A stretch of DNA of 20,405 bases from an uncultured bacterium. GTDB lineage: Bacteria; Cyanobacteriota; Vampirovibrionia; Gastranaerophilales; Gastranaerophilaceae. Every line of letters starts with the position of its first letter. Within the stretch, counting starts at the first letter, position 1. The translations under genes were made by a program, and so were the position numbers. The notes under the pieces are model-generated. The model saw only the letters and a list, made by a program, of their open reading frames with translations, ran no database searches and was not told the origin of the DNA. The DNA is taken from the NCBI GenBank assembly GCA_900547585.1, contig URHD01000036.1, positions 1 to 20,405 of the forward strand, read 5' to 3'. This document shows positions 1 to 6,383 of the stretch, piece after piece.

Positions 1-116
1 GCGGTAACGGGACTGAGCGGCGCTTGCGCTGCGATTTTCAATTTTACCGTGTCGTTGACACGGGTTCGCATTAAATTTGTTAAAACGGCGGTAACGGGAT
101 TCGAACCCGTGTCAAC
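1..116. repeat. tRNA-derived repeats around the tRNA-Glu 3' end
   Basis: Bases 1-12 repeat bases 88-99 exactly and in the same orientation; these are the last bases of the T-stem plus the acceptor 3' strand of the tRNA. Bases 54-68 are the exact inverted complement of 102-116, the variable and T-arm part of the tRNA. Bases 47-63 also form a perfect 7-bp hairpin with a 3-nt loop (CCGTGTC/GACACGG). Such duplicated tRNA 3' pieces can be remnants of an att site or of a deleted tandem tRNA. The window starts here, so the outer part cannot be seen. Confidence 0.5.
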
Positions 117-157
117 AGAATGAGAATCTGCTATCCTAACCCCTAGACGATACCGCT
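86..157 (-). tRNA. tRNA-Glu, anticodon CTC
   Basis: Reading the minus strand from 157, the sequence folds as a 72-nt cloverleaf. It has the D-arm GTCTAG typical of tRNA-Glu, an anticodon stem GCAGA/TCTGT closing the loop TTCTCAT (anticodon CTC at 34-36, decoding GAG), and a T-arm ACGGG-TTCGAAT-CCCGT. The discriminator is G73 and no CCA is encoded. The acceptor stem has six good pairs, but position 1 (A) faces C72, an A-C mismatch where bacterial tRNA-Glu normally has G-C. The gene is probably functional, but the mismatch leaves some doubt. A TATAAT hexamer lies just upstream. Confidence 0.9.
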
Positions 158-169
158 TCGGACAATAGA

Positions 170-175
170 ATTATA
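170..175 (-). promoter_or_regulatory. -10 hexamer for the tRNA-Glu gene
   Basis: The minus strand reads TATAAT here, 12 nt before the first tRNA base, giving an expected start site near 163 and a very short 5' leader. No convincing -35 box is visible in the AT-rich sequence upstream. Confidence 0.5.
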
Positions 176-240
176 CATCAAAAAATTAATGAAATAAAAT
201 TTTTATAGCAAAAATTTTCATTAAGTGCGTTAATAGAAAT

Positions 241-813
241 ATGGCGAAACTAAATCCGATAAATTATAAAAAATTTCTGAATAACCTGAACGCACAAAAC
301 TACCTTTGTACCCGAAAATCACCACCCGTTTCAAAGTATTATGCATTCAAAAAAGGAACAACATACTTTCTTGCGGATACAAAAGGTCATTATGTCGGGA
401 ATATGGGCGCAATACCCGAAAGAATCAGGGAAAATCAGACATATTATCCCGATAGCAAAAATTATGCGTCTTTGTATATTACAAATTTGTTTATAAACAA
501 AAAATACAGGCAAAAAGGGGCGGGAAGTGCTTTTATAAACATAGCAGTCGCCGAGAGTGCCCGCAGAAATTGTGGAGGAAGAGTTCATCTTATAGCGGTA
601 CACGACGACAAAACCCAGCTGCCGCCGCATATTTTCTATCGAAAAGCCGGATTTGATTCACAAGACTGGGTAATCATGGACAAAATCAATAATTTTATAG
701 AGGAGGGCATAAAACTTCCGCGCAAAAGCCTGGACGCAATCCCTATGTACCTTACTCTGGACAAAGTCAAAGAAAAACTTTGCAAAATTTGCCCTTTGTT
801 TAAACAACATTAA
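241..813 (+). CDS. GNAT-family N-acetyltransferase
   Basis: This 190-residue protein should transfer an acetyl group from acetyl-CoA to an unidentified amine. The acetyl-CoA-binding motif A is visible at residues 89-96 (YRQKGAGS, matching the family's R/Q-x-x-G-x-G/A), preceded by the beta strand SLYITNLFI and followed by a helix. Motif B is seen at 119-128 (PHIFYRKAGF, the usual FYxxxGF). The first 80 and last 55 residues are not recognisable, so the substrate cannot be named. The gene stands alone, 83 bp past the divergent tRNA. Its stop codon overlaps that of the convergent transglycosylase in a shared TTAA, so the two transcripts must run into each other. No clear Shine-Dalgarno sequence precedes the ATG. 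Confidence 0.75.
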   Translation: MAKLNPINYKKFLNNLNAQNYLCTRKSPPVSKYYAFKKGTTYFLADTKGHYVGNMGAIPERIRENQTYYPDSKNYASLYITNLFINKKYRQKGAGSAFINIAVAESARRNCGGRVHLIAVHDDKTQLPPHIFYRKAGFDSQDWVIMDKINNFIEEGIKLPRKSLDAIPMYLTLDKVKEKLCKICPLFKQH

Positions 814-1709
814 GCTTCAGTACTTAAAAATCCTGTTGTAATGGTATTTACATAATTTCTGGTTTCCTTAAAAGGCGGAATTCCATTGTATTTTGCGACA
901 TTGCCCATGCCTGCATTATAAGCAGCCAGCGCTTTTTTTACATCACCTTTGTATTTTACCAGTAATTGTTTTAAATATTTTGCACCGGCTTCGGCGTTTT
1001 TTTGAGGATTGTAATATTCATTGCTCTTCAACCCCAGCCAGCGTGCGGTAGAGGGCATTAGCTGAGCCAGCCCGACTGCGCCTGCATAAGAACGCGCATT
1101 CGGATTAAAGCGGGATTCCTGACAAATTAGCTGTGTGAAGATTTTTCTGTCAAGATTATGTTTTGCACAGGCGTTTGTGATTGTATCCAGAATCGCAACA
1201 TCAGACATGCGCGATTTTTTGGTTTTATTTTTTCTAATAATCTTTAAAATGTCCTCATCAGAATATTTCTCAGGGAAATCCGGATCAACATTGAGTTTTT
1301 TCTCAAGAGCAGGTTTTTGCCCGACAACATTTTTTAACTCAGAAAAACTGACCTGCCCTTTTTTCATCATATTTTTCATCTCATCATAGCTGGGAATGTT
1401 CACACCGGTCAGATCTTTTCCATGGAATTTCACATATCTGCGCATTTTGAAGACATAATCTTCATATTCGGCTTTTGTAACTCTTGAAAACTCATTTTTA
1501 TCAATTATTCCGTTCAAAGATTTATCCGCAATCAGCGGTGATTCTTTTTCACCATCAAAAAGGCACATAATACCGGTTTCAATGAGTTGTTGTGCCTTAT
1601 AATTCCTCTGTTCGTTAAATTTAACCACATCAAACGGACGTGTAATGTGTTTTGTTTGTTCGTCATAGCGTGCAAGCTTTTTTGCGCTGAATGAATTAAT
1701 CTCTGTCAT
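810..1709 (-). CDS. Soluble lytic transglycosylase (SLT/GH23) at the end of the export operon
   Basis: This 299-residue protein has a C-terminal SLT domain (about 175-295) that cleaves the MurNAc-GlcNAc bond of peptidoglycan to form an anhydro product. Motifs seen are ICQESRFNP with the catalytic Glu at 198, AVGLAQLMPSTA at 211-222 and AAYNAGMG at 262-269. The first 170 residues are charged and unrecognised. No signal peptide or membrane segment is visible, yet the substrate lies in the periplasm. This suggests export through the neighbouring type III apparatus, as known for some flagellar muramidases (inference). AGGGGAT precedes the ATG. The gene starts 56 bp after fliR on the same strand and is probably cotranscribed. 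Confidence 0.88.
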   Translation of the reverse strand: MTEINSFSAKKLARYDEQTKHITRPFDVVKFNEQRNYKAQQLIETGIMCLFDGEKESPLIADKSLNGIIDKNEFSRVTKAEYEDYVFKMRRYVKFHGKDLTGVNIPSYDEMKNMMKKGQVSFSELKNVVGQKPALEKKLNVDPDFPEKYSDEDILKIIRKNKTKKSRMSDVAILDTITNACAKHNLDRKIFTQLICQESRFNPNARSYAGAVGLAQLMPSTARWLGLKSNEYYNPQKNAEAGAKYLKQLLVKYKGDVKKALAAYNAGMGNVAKYNGIPPFKETRNYVNTITTGFLSTEA

Positions 1710-1765
1710 AATAATTATCCCCTATGTTTTAATAAAAACATTTTTAAGAGAAAAATTGACAGTTT

Positions 1766-2548
1766 TTAGAAAATTTTTGCGTAAGAAAGAAAATAATCGC
1801 TAATTACATTGAAAATAATCGGCATAATCCAAACCATTATTGCCGCACCAAGAACGGGTTTGAACAAAAAGCTCAACTGAAAAACGTTAACCTGCGGGGC
1901 TGTTTTGGAAATTATACCCAGAATCAAATCCTGCCCCAGCGTCGCAAGCAGGATGGGCGAAGCTATTTGCAGCCCGACAAAAAGCACATTCGAAGTCAAT
2001 TTTATTAAATAATCAAAATTAACAAGCTGATCAAGCGGAATCGCATAAGCGTAAACCGGAAAAATTTCAAAACTCCGCATTAATGCGCTCAAAAGCCAAT
2101 AAACCCCGCCTACATGGATAAAAATTATCATCGCAAGCACAGTAAAAAAGTTCCCGACAATCGAAACCTGCGCAGAAGTCGTCGGATCAAGCACCATTGC
2201 CGATGAAAGCCCCATTTGCATGTTAATCATGTCACCCGCAGCCGCAATCGCCTGTGTAATACACTGTGCAACAAATCCGAGCATTGCCCCGCAAACAAAA
2301 TTGAGCAAAATCCCCAAAAACAGCGAAGAATTTGTCGGAGCCGCCGAGGGCTTCATTGTCATAGTGATAACAACCGTCAAAATCAATATAAATGACAGTT
2401 TCACCATACCTGCAATTTCTTTTCTGTTAAAAACAGGCGCAAATCTGATAAATCCGGCAAGACGCGCAAAAATGAAGATTCCTGCGCCGATAGCGTTGTT
2501 AATCTCCGGAAAATATTTAGGAAACTCCTGTAAAATTGCGTCTATCAT
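1766..2548 (-). CDS. fliR: Type III export gate protein FliR (SctT family)
   Basis: This 260-residue polytopic membrane protein is one of the export gate subunits that assemble with FliP and FliQ. The typical N-terminal region is seen (ARLAGFIRFAPVFN around 28-41, then a hydrophobic segment with VKLSFILILTVVI), as is the family's QMGLSSAMVLDP stretch followed by repeated membrane segments. The length matches the family (about 255-265). It starts six bases after the stop of the small secretin-N-domain gene, with GGGAGC as ribosome-binding site, so translation is probably coupled. In most flagellar operons flhB follows; here the next gene is a transglycosylase instead. Confidence 0.92.
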   Translation of the reverse strand: MIDAILQEFPKYFPEINNAIGAGIFIFARLAGFIRFAPVFNRKEIAGMVKLSFILILTVVITMTMKPSAAPTNSSLFLGILLNFVCGAMLGFVAQCITQAIAAAGDMINMQMGLSSAMVLDPTTSAQVSIVGNFFTVLAMIIFIHVGGVYWLLSALMRSFEIFPVYAYAIPLDQLVNFDYLIKLTSNVLFVGLQIASPILLATLGQDLILGIISKTAPQVNVFQLSFLFKPVLGAAIMVWIMPIIFNVISDYFLSYAKIF

Positions 2549-2554
2549 TTGATT

Positions 2555-2899
2555 TTAGCTCCCGGGAGGCACATCGACCTCGAACACCTCGTTGCTTACC
2601 ACGGGATTTGCCTCGACATTTACGTTCACAGTGTATTTTTTGCCTTCGGCGGTTGTAATCAGCAAATCCGACTTCCCTGTGGAGAAAGTTTTAATAACAA
2701 TATGATGAGAAACATTAAACAAATCCGACGCAAGCTGAACGTTCATGACTTTCGGCTCGGTCACAACCATTTGAGTCGGCCGCTCATCAATAAAAAGCAT
2801 GTACGCTTCTTTCTTTTTAAGCGTAAGGCTGCAATCCTGAAACGCAGAAGCCGCCAGAGGGAAAAATAGTGCCAGTGTTAAAATCAAAAGTTTTTTCAT
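2555..2899 (-). CDS. Small secreted protein with a pilus/secretin N-terminal domain
   Basis: A lipophilic signal peptide (MKKLLILTLALFFPLAASA, cleavage after ASA) is followed by about 95 residues. These resemble the N-terminal domain of pilus/type III secretins (the T2SS-T3SS pil_N family): a conserved RPTQMVVTEPKVMNVQ turn, then GKSDLLITTAEGKKYTVNVNV. There is no secretin pore, so it is a free-standing periplasmic domain. I chose the ATG at 2899 because AGCAGG lies 8 nt upstream; GTG at 2908 and ATG at 2905 are also in frame, the latter overlapping the fliQ stop as TGATG. It lies between fliQ and fliR, where no such gene is standard, and probably assists the periplasmic part of the apparatus (inference). 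Confidence 0.75.
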   Translation of the reverse strand: MKKLLILTLALFFPLAASAFQDCSLTLKKKEAYMLFIDERPTQMVVTEPKVMNVQLASDLFNVSHHIVIKTFSTGKSDLLITTAEGKKYTVNVNVEANPVVSNEVFEVDVPPGS

Positions 2900-2904
2900 A
2901 GTCA

Positions 2905-3393
2905 TCACCTGCTTAAAATTTTGTTAGTTTCAATCAAGTTGGGAGAGGGATTGGGCATTCTGTTTGAGGGGTAGTGTTTGATTTTGTCGTTGTGGTCAAT
3001 AAACGGGATTTTGCCCGGATGGCGCATTATATCGCCGATTTCCTGTTTATTAAAGCGCGTATCTTTCATTTCGCCGGCAAAAGGCGAGGTATAGCGATGG
3101 TAATTAGCCGGCAAAACATAATTCTCGCTAGCCGGAATCTGGTTAAACGCAAGCGAAAAGCCTTCTTGCACAAGATTTGTTAGAAGTTTTACATATCCTA
3201 CACCAAGAATCATCAAAACAAGAAAAACGCCGAGGATTTTTGGTGCAGCAGCGATTGTCTGTTCCTGAACCTGCGTCACAGCCTGCAAAATACCGACAAC
3301 AAGCCCGATTCCCGCAGCAACAAGCACGCATGGCATAGAAATCATCAGCATTGTTACAAAGCCTTTGCCCATATATTCCAATAAAATTTCCAT
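2905..3393 (-). CDS. fliQ: Type III export gate protein FliQ (SctS family) with long C-terminal tail
   Basis: Residues 1-85 are a normal FliQ: two membrane segments (about 14-36 and 53-73) joined by the conserved QAVTQVQEQTIAAAPK stretch. FliQ usually ends near residue 90. Here the frame runs on to 162 with a hydrophilic tail rich in Asn, Pro, His and Lys (for example ENYVLPANYHRYTSPF and SNRMPNPSPNLIETNK). The tail is uninterrupted and its TGA overlaps the next gene, so it is unlikely to be a sequencing error. Its function is unknown. GGAAAAC precedes the ATG at a rather long spacing. It lies 21 bp after fliP. Confidence 0.9.
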   Translation of the reverse strand: MEILLEYMGKGFVTMLMISMPCVLVAAGIGLVVGILQAVTQVQEQTIAAAPKILGVFLVLMILGVGYVKLLTNLVQEGFSLAFNQIPASENYVLPANYHRYTSPFAGEMKDTRFNKQEIGDIMRHPGKIPFIDHNDKIKHYPSNRMPNPSPNLIETNKILSR

Positions 3394-3414
3394 CTTCGTT
3401 GTTTTCCTTTTTTA

Positions 3415-4056
3415 TTAATTAAAACTTGTTACGAGCCCGTGCACAATCATTGACCACCCGTCAACCGCGATAAAAATCAGCAATTTAAACGGCAAAGAGA
3501 TGATTGTCGGCGACAGCATGAACATACCTAACGCCAGAAGCACGTTCGCCACGACCAAATCGAGTACAATGAACGGTACAAAGATTACAAACCCGATTTC
3601 GAACGCGGTTTTCAGCTCGCTCACGATATATGCCGGCGCAACCTGCCATATAGTTATATCATCAGGCGTATTTGGCTTTGGTGCGCCCGACATTTCTATA
3701 AAAAACGTCAAATCCTGCTGGCGCGTTTGTTTCATCATGAATTCCTTGAGCGGTTTTGAGCCCTCAACCATTGCCATCGCAATATCACCGTTTTTTGTAT
3801 AAACCGGCTCGCCCATTGCCCACATTTTTTGAAAAACAGGGTTCATTGTATAAATTGTCAAAATCATTGACAGCCCGACCAGAACAATCGCCGGAGGAAC
3901 CTGCTGTGTGCCGAGAGCCGTTTTCAGCATTGAAAATACAATCGTATATCGCAAAAAGCTTGTCATGCAGGTGAACATCAACGGTAATGCCGAAAAAATG
4001 GTCATTACCAGAAGCATCTGCAAAACCGGATTCATATCTTTTAATAAACTTTCCAT
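3415..4056 (-). CDS. fliP: Type III export gate protein FliP (SctR family)
   Basis: This 213-residue membrane protein is the core subunit of the export gate. Family landmarks are FTCMTSFLRYTIVFSMLKTALGTQQVPP near 28-55, a polar periplasmic domain (about 75-145), then KTAFEIGFVIFVPFIVLDLVVANVLLALGM and the SLPFKLLIFIAVDGW end. It is at the short end of the family because it lacks the cleaved N-terminal signal peptide present in enteric FliP; the start has AAGGGAT upstream. It belongs to the fliO-fliP-fliQ-fliR series. Confidence 0.95.
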   Translation of the reverse strand: MESLLKDMNPVLQMLLVMTIFSALPLMFTCMTSFLRYTIVFSMLKTALGTQQVPPAIVLVGLSMILTIYTMNPVFQKMWAMGEPVYTKNGDIAMAMVEGSKPLKEFMMKQTRQQDLTFFIEMSGAPKPNTPDDITIWQVAPAYIVSELKTAFEIGFVIFVPFIVLDLVVANVLLALGMFMLSPTIISLPFKLLIFIAVDGWSMIVHGLVTSFN

Positions 4057-4086
4057 ATTTATATCCCTTTTTCTCCCCGAAAAAGT

Positions 4087-4491
4087 TTATTTTGCTGCTT
4101 TTTGGGGAATATCGTTAAGTTTTTTCATCATTTCTCTCAAAACCGGCTTTTTTCCGCCGTTTAATGAAGCCATTACCTCAGAATAATCAATTGTTTTTAT
4201 CGACTTTGCAGGAGCCTGCGCCGCTGGTTCAATTGATTCATTTTCGTTGAGTTTTGCAAGAAAAGAAGTTCTTTCCGCGTCAGCTGCAATCAGGAATTTC
4301 TCCTCACCGGCTTTTACCACGTAAAGAGTTTTTCTCTGTGACAGATTCAGTGCGTTTTCAACGGAAAGTCCGTTGTCCTTTCGGGTGCATTTAGGATTTA
4401 CCATTGTTTTTTTGAAAACAAACATGCAAAGCCCTATCATCCCGACCATTGCCAGTGCATATACCAGAAAATGTACTAAATATGCGCTCAT
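4087..4491 (-). CDS. fliO: FliO-like export accessory protein
   Basis: This 134-residue protein has a single N-terminal membrane segment (about 5-27) followed by a small cytoplasmic domain. That domain carries the typical FliO beta pattern LSQRKTLYVVKAGEEKFLIAADAER, then a low-complexity Ala/Pro linker and a basic tail. FliO helps FliP assemble in flagellar systems. The call rests on this pattern and on the position directly before fliP, because sequence conservation in the family is low. Injectisomes generally lack FliO, so its presence favours a flagellar origin. GGAAGT lies 5 nt before the ATG. Confidence 0.72.
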   Translation of the reverse strand: MSAYLVHFLVYALAMVGMIGLCMFVFKKTMVNPKCTRKDNGLSVENALNLSQRKTLYVVKAGEEKFLIAADAERTSFLAKLNENESIEPAAQAPAKSIKTIDYSEVMASLNGGKKPVLREMMKKLNDIPQKAAK

Positions 4492-4506
4492 TTTTACTTC
4501 CTTTGC

Positions 4507-5781
4507 TTAAATATCTTCTTCATCTACGTCAAAATCGCTGTAATCGAAGTCTTCTTCGTTGAATTCTTCATCACCCTGCGCCGGAGGAGGCTGGATTTCT
4601 GTTTGAGGAGCATTGTCCTGCTCAATTTGTAGCTGGTCAGGCGACTCCTGTGCGATTTGGGCGTTATTTGAGGCGGTGTCTTTTTCTTCGGTGAAGATTT
4701 CGTTCACCCGCACCCCGTACCTATCATTTATAATGACCAATTCGCCCGAGGCAATAATTTTATCCTCGACTTTGAGGTCAATTTTGTTGTCATAAACAGA
4801 ACCAATATCCACAACCAGTCCTTCTGAAATCTGTTTCAGCTCGCCGAGTGAAAGTTTGACTTTTTCAAACTCAGCGCCCATTTCGACCTGAATCGTATCC
4901 CACATATTATAAATATCATTCATTGATTTGCCTCCGTTTTCTTCTTCAACATCCATATCCTCTTTCAGTGACGCATCAGGTATCACATTAAAAGGAATTT
5001 TCCGGTTGTTGAGCCTCAATGTCATTTCTCCCGCCTTGCTGTGGTCGAGAAGAACAACATCGCCTGATTCAAGCTGTTTTAAATCGTTAAGTTTTATCCT
5101 TGTTGTGCCCACCTCAATATCAACTTCGCCATAGCTTGTTTGAAAATCCTCTAAAGTAAATGCCGGTTCCGTTCTCGGGGGAAGAATTTCGGGGGTAATT
5201 GCCATTGTCGGAACCGAAATGATTAATTTTCCATAGGATTTTTTATCGCTGCGCAAAAAGTAGGTGAGATTGCACTCATCGTATGTATAAATGTTTTTAG
5301 GGAGCTGAGAACCTTTCAAAAACAGGTGCTCAAGGTTGTTATAGAGGAAATTGTTGAACTCTGTCAAAACACGCGCCTCAAGCTCGGTAATTTTTTCAAT
5401 ATTAAAGGGTTTGTTGCTCATGCCAAGAGTTTCATCCAGCAGAACTTTCACAATCTGCTTTGAAAGCCTCAAAACCACCGAAACTTCCTTATTCAGGCGC
5501 ACCTGGGTAACAAAATACTCGTCGGAAGCAGCGAGGATATTAATATTTTCGCTTACAGAAACAAGGCGGCAATAAAGACAGTTGTTCCAAAAATCAGATG
5601 CCGCTGCACGGGTTAATTCCGAAAAATTCCCATCCAGCCACGCAAAAGTACGGTTCAAGTCTTTTGAAAATTCCGATATTTCTTCTGTTTCTTCAAAATT
5701 TGCGCTACGCAATGTTTTGATTCCCCAATTTGCAATTTCCCCGATATTAATATTACCTTCCCGGGTCAATTTCAACATCAT
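4507..5781 (-). CDS. Fused FliM/FliN-type C-ring protein with two SpoA domains (SctQ-like)
   Basis: This 424-residue protein has an N-terminal region (1-200) with a FliM-like layout, a first SpoA domain (about 218-270, DVVLLDHSKAGEMTLRLNN) and a second SpoA domain (about 294-364, FEKVKLSLGELKQISEGLVVDIG... ending GVRVNEI). A disordered, strongly acidic tail follows (402-424). Classical FliM and FliN each carry one SpoA; two in one chain is the layout of injectisome SctQ. No LSQxEIDALL-type CheY-binding motif is seen at the N-terminus. It would form the cytoplasmic ring or sorting platform. It is first in the operon, 15 bp before fliO; two adjacent ATGs make the start uncertain by one codon, with no clear Shine-Dalgarno sequence. 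Confidence 0.82.
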   Translation of the reverse strand: MMLKLTREGNINIGEIANWGIKTLRSANFEETEEISEFSKDLNRTFAWLDGNFSELTRAAASDFWNNCLYCRLVSVSENINILAASDEYFVTQVRLNKEVSVVLRLSKQIVKVLLDETLGMSNKPFNIEKITELEARVLTEFNNFLYNNLEHLFLKGSQLPKNIYTYDECNLTYFLRSDKKSYGKLIISVPTMAITPEILPPRTEPAFTLEDFQTSYGEVDIEVGTTRIKLNDLKQLESGDVVLLDHSKAGEMTLRLNNRKIPFNVIPDASLKEDMDVEEENGGKSMNDIYNMWDTIQVEMGAEFEKVKLSLGELKQISEGLVVDIGSVYDNKIDLKVEDKIIASGELVIINDRYGVRVNEIFTEEKDTASNNAQIAQESPDQLQIEQDNAPQTEIQPPPAQGDEEFNEEDFDYSDFDVDEEDI

Positions 5782-5794
5782 ATATTCACAGTAT

Positions 5795-5824
5795 TTTATA
5801 TAATTGGAATTTTAAGAAAGTAAA
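5795..5824 (-). promoter_or_regulatory. Candidate promoter of the export operon
   Basis: On the minus strand TTTACT (5824-5819) and TATAAA (5800-5795) are separated by 18 bp, just upstream of the first gene of the operon. The call rests on consensus likeness alone in an AT-rich stretch. Confidence 0.35.
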
Positions 5825-5860
5825 GAATGTTCGGAGGGGTAGATTTTTGAAAGATTAGTC

Positions 5861-5943
5861 GTGAGCAGCATTAATCACAAATTCAGAACCAGAACGGGCT
5901 TCGCCGCTTTTAAGGTTCTGAATTTGTAATTAATGTTGCTCAC
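5861..5943. repeat. Large hairpin 1 (30-bp arms, 23-nt loop)
   Basis: Arms 5861-5890 and 5914-5943 are complementary at 28 of 30 positions. One exception is a G-T wobble read on the plus strand and the other a C-A mismatch. The loop (5891-5913) contains GGGCTTCGC and GCTTTT and matches the reverse complement of the loop of hairpin 3 at 20 of 23 positions. There is no U-tract, so this is not an ordinary terminator. Confidence 0.85.
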
Positions 5944-5989
5944 TTTGGGTGGTTTTAGAATTTTTTAAAGTTACCTTTTAAAAAAAACA

Positions 5990-6073
5990 GTAAAAAGTAT
6001 GTAATATTTATTTTTCGACGCCTATGAGCGCCAGCGAATCGAGCTAGAAAAATGAATATTGCATACTTTTTAC
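5990..6073. repeat. Large hairpin 2 (27-bp arms, 30-nt loop)
   Basis: Arms 5990-6016 and 6047-6073 pair at all 27 positions if the two U-G wobbles seen in a plus-strand transcript are allowed. The 30-nt loop (6017-6046) has a different sequence from the loops of hairpins 1 and 3. The arms are AT-rich (GTAAAAAGTATG at the outer end). Confidence 0.85.
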
Positions 6074-6109
6074 GCCCATGCAAGTCGTTTTTTAATATTA
6101 CCCCACAAT

Positions 6110-6190
6110 GCAAGTTCTTGGAATGAATTTTTGAAACCTCAAAAGCTGCGAAGCCCATTCTGGTTTTAAAAATTTATTCTAAGAACTTGC
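6110..6190. repeat. Large hairpin 3 (29-bp arms, 23-nt loop)
   Basis: Arms 6110-6138 and 6162-6190 pair at all 29 positions, three of them as G-U wobbles in a plus-strand transcript. The 23-nt loop (6139-6161, with AAAAGC and GCGAAGCCC) is the inverted counterpart of loop 1. The four arm bases next to the loop (AACC/GGTT in the orientation of hairpin 1) are shared or nearly shared, while the rest of the arms differs. Confidence 0.85.
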
Positions 6191-6216
6191 CGCCATCGCA
6201 TTCACGCTAAAATACA

Positions 6217-6245
6217 ATAAAAAAGCCCGCAAACTAAAATTGCGG
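6217..6245 (-). terminator. Rho-independent terminator for the HTH gene
   Basis: On the minus strand CCGCAA (6245-6240) pairs with TTGCGG (6232-6227) around a 7-nt loop, followed by GC and a T-run over 6224-6219. It lies about 140 bp after the stop of the HTH gene at 6384, with two other hairpins in between. Confidence 0.6.
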
Positions 6246-6248
6246 ATC

Positions 6249-6296
6249 TAATCTAGTGTCGCCTTAGTCGATTCGCCTACGCGAATCGCCCAAGGC
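6249..6296. repeat. 42-nt covarying element, copy A
   Basis: Bases 6249-6290 align without gaps to 8838-8879 (29 of 42 identical), sharing TAATCT-GTGTCGC and the hairpin core. The hairpin uses arms 6261-6275 and 6282-6296 (13 of 15 paired); its innermost C-G pair closes a CTAC loop. Three stem pairs differ from copy B on both sides. Confidence 0.7.
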
Positions 6297-6319
6297 TCAC
6301 CTTTTCTAATCGTCACTCA

Positions 6320-6361
6320 AAAAATTCGTTCACGTCACTTCGTTCCTTATCACGAATTTTT
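6320..6361. repeat. Hairpin with 10-bp arms and 22-nt loop
   Basis: AAAAATTCGT (6320-6329) and ACGAATTTTT (6352-6361) pair perfectly around a 22-nt loop containing CACTTCGTTCC. Read on the minus strand it begins 23 bp after the stop of the HTH gene. The T-rich arms could give weak termination, but the T-rich end is part of the stem. Confidence 0.55.
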
Positions 6362-6383
6362 CTCGGACAGCTTCAAACAAGCA

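Noticed and set aside
47..63. Hairpin after the tRNA as an intrinsic terminator
   Set aside because: The stem is good, but on neither strand is it followed by a run of Ts.
5955..6158. 67-codon minus-strand frame
   Set aside because: It runs through hairpins 2 and 3, and its sequence is explained by the inverted repeats; no ribosome-binding site or known motif.
5861..6190. Hairpin series as a CRISPR array, integron attC sites or ordinary terminators
   Set aside because: No equal direct repeats with spacers, no GTTRRRY/RYYYAAC boxes or integrase, and no U-tracts after the stems.
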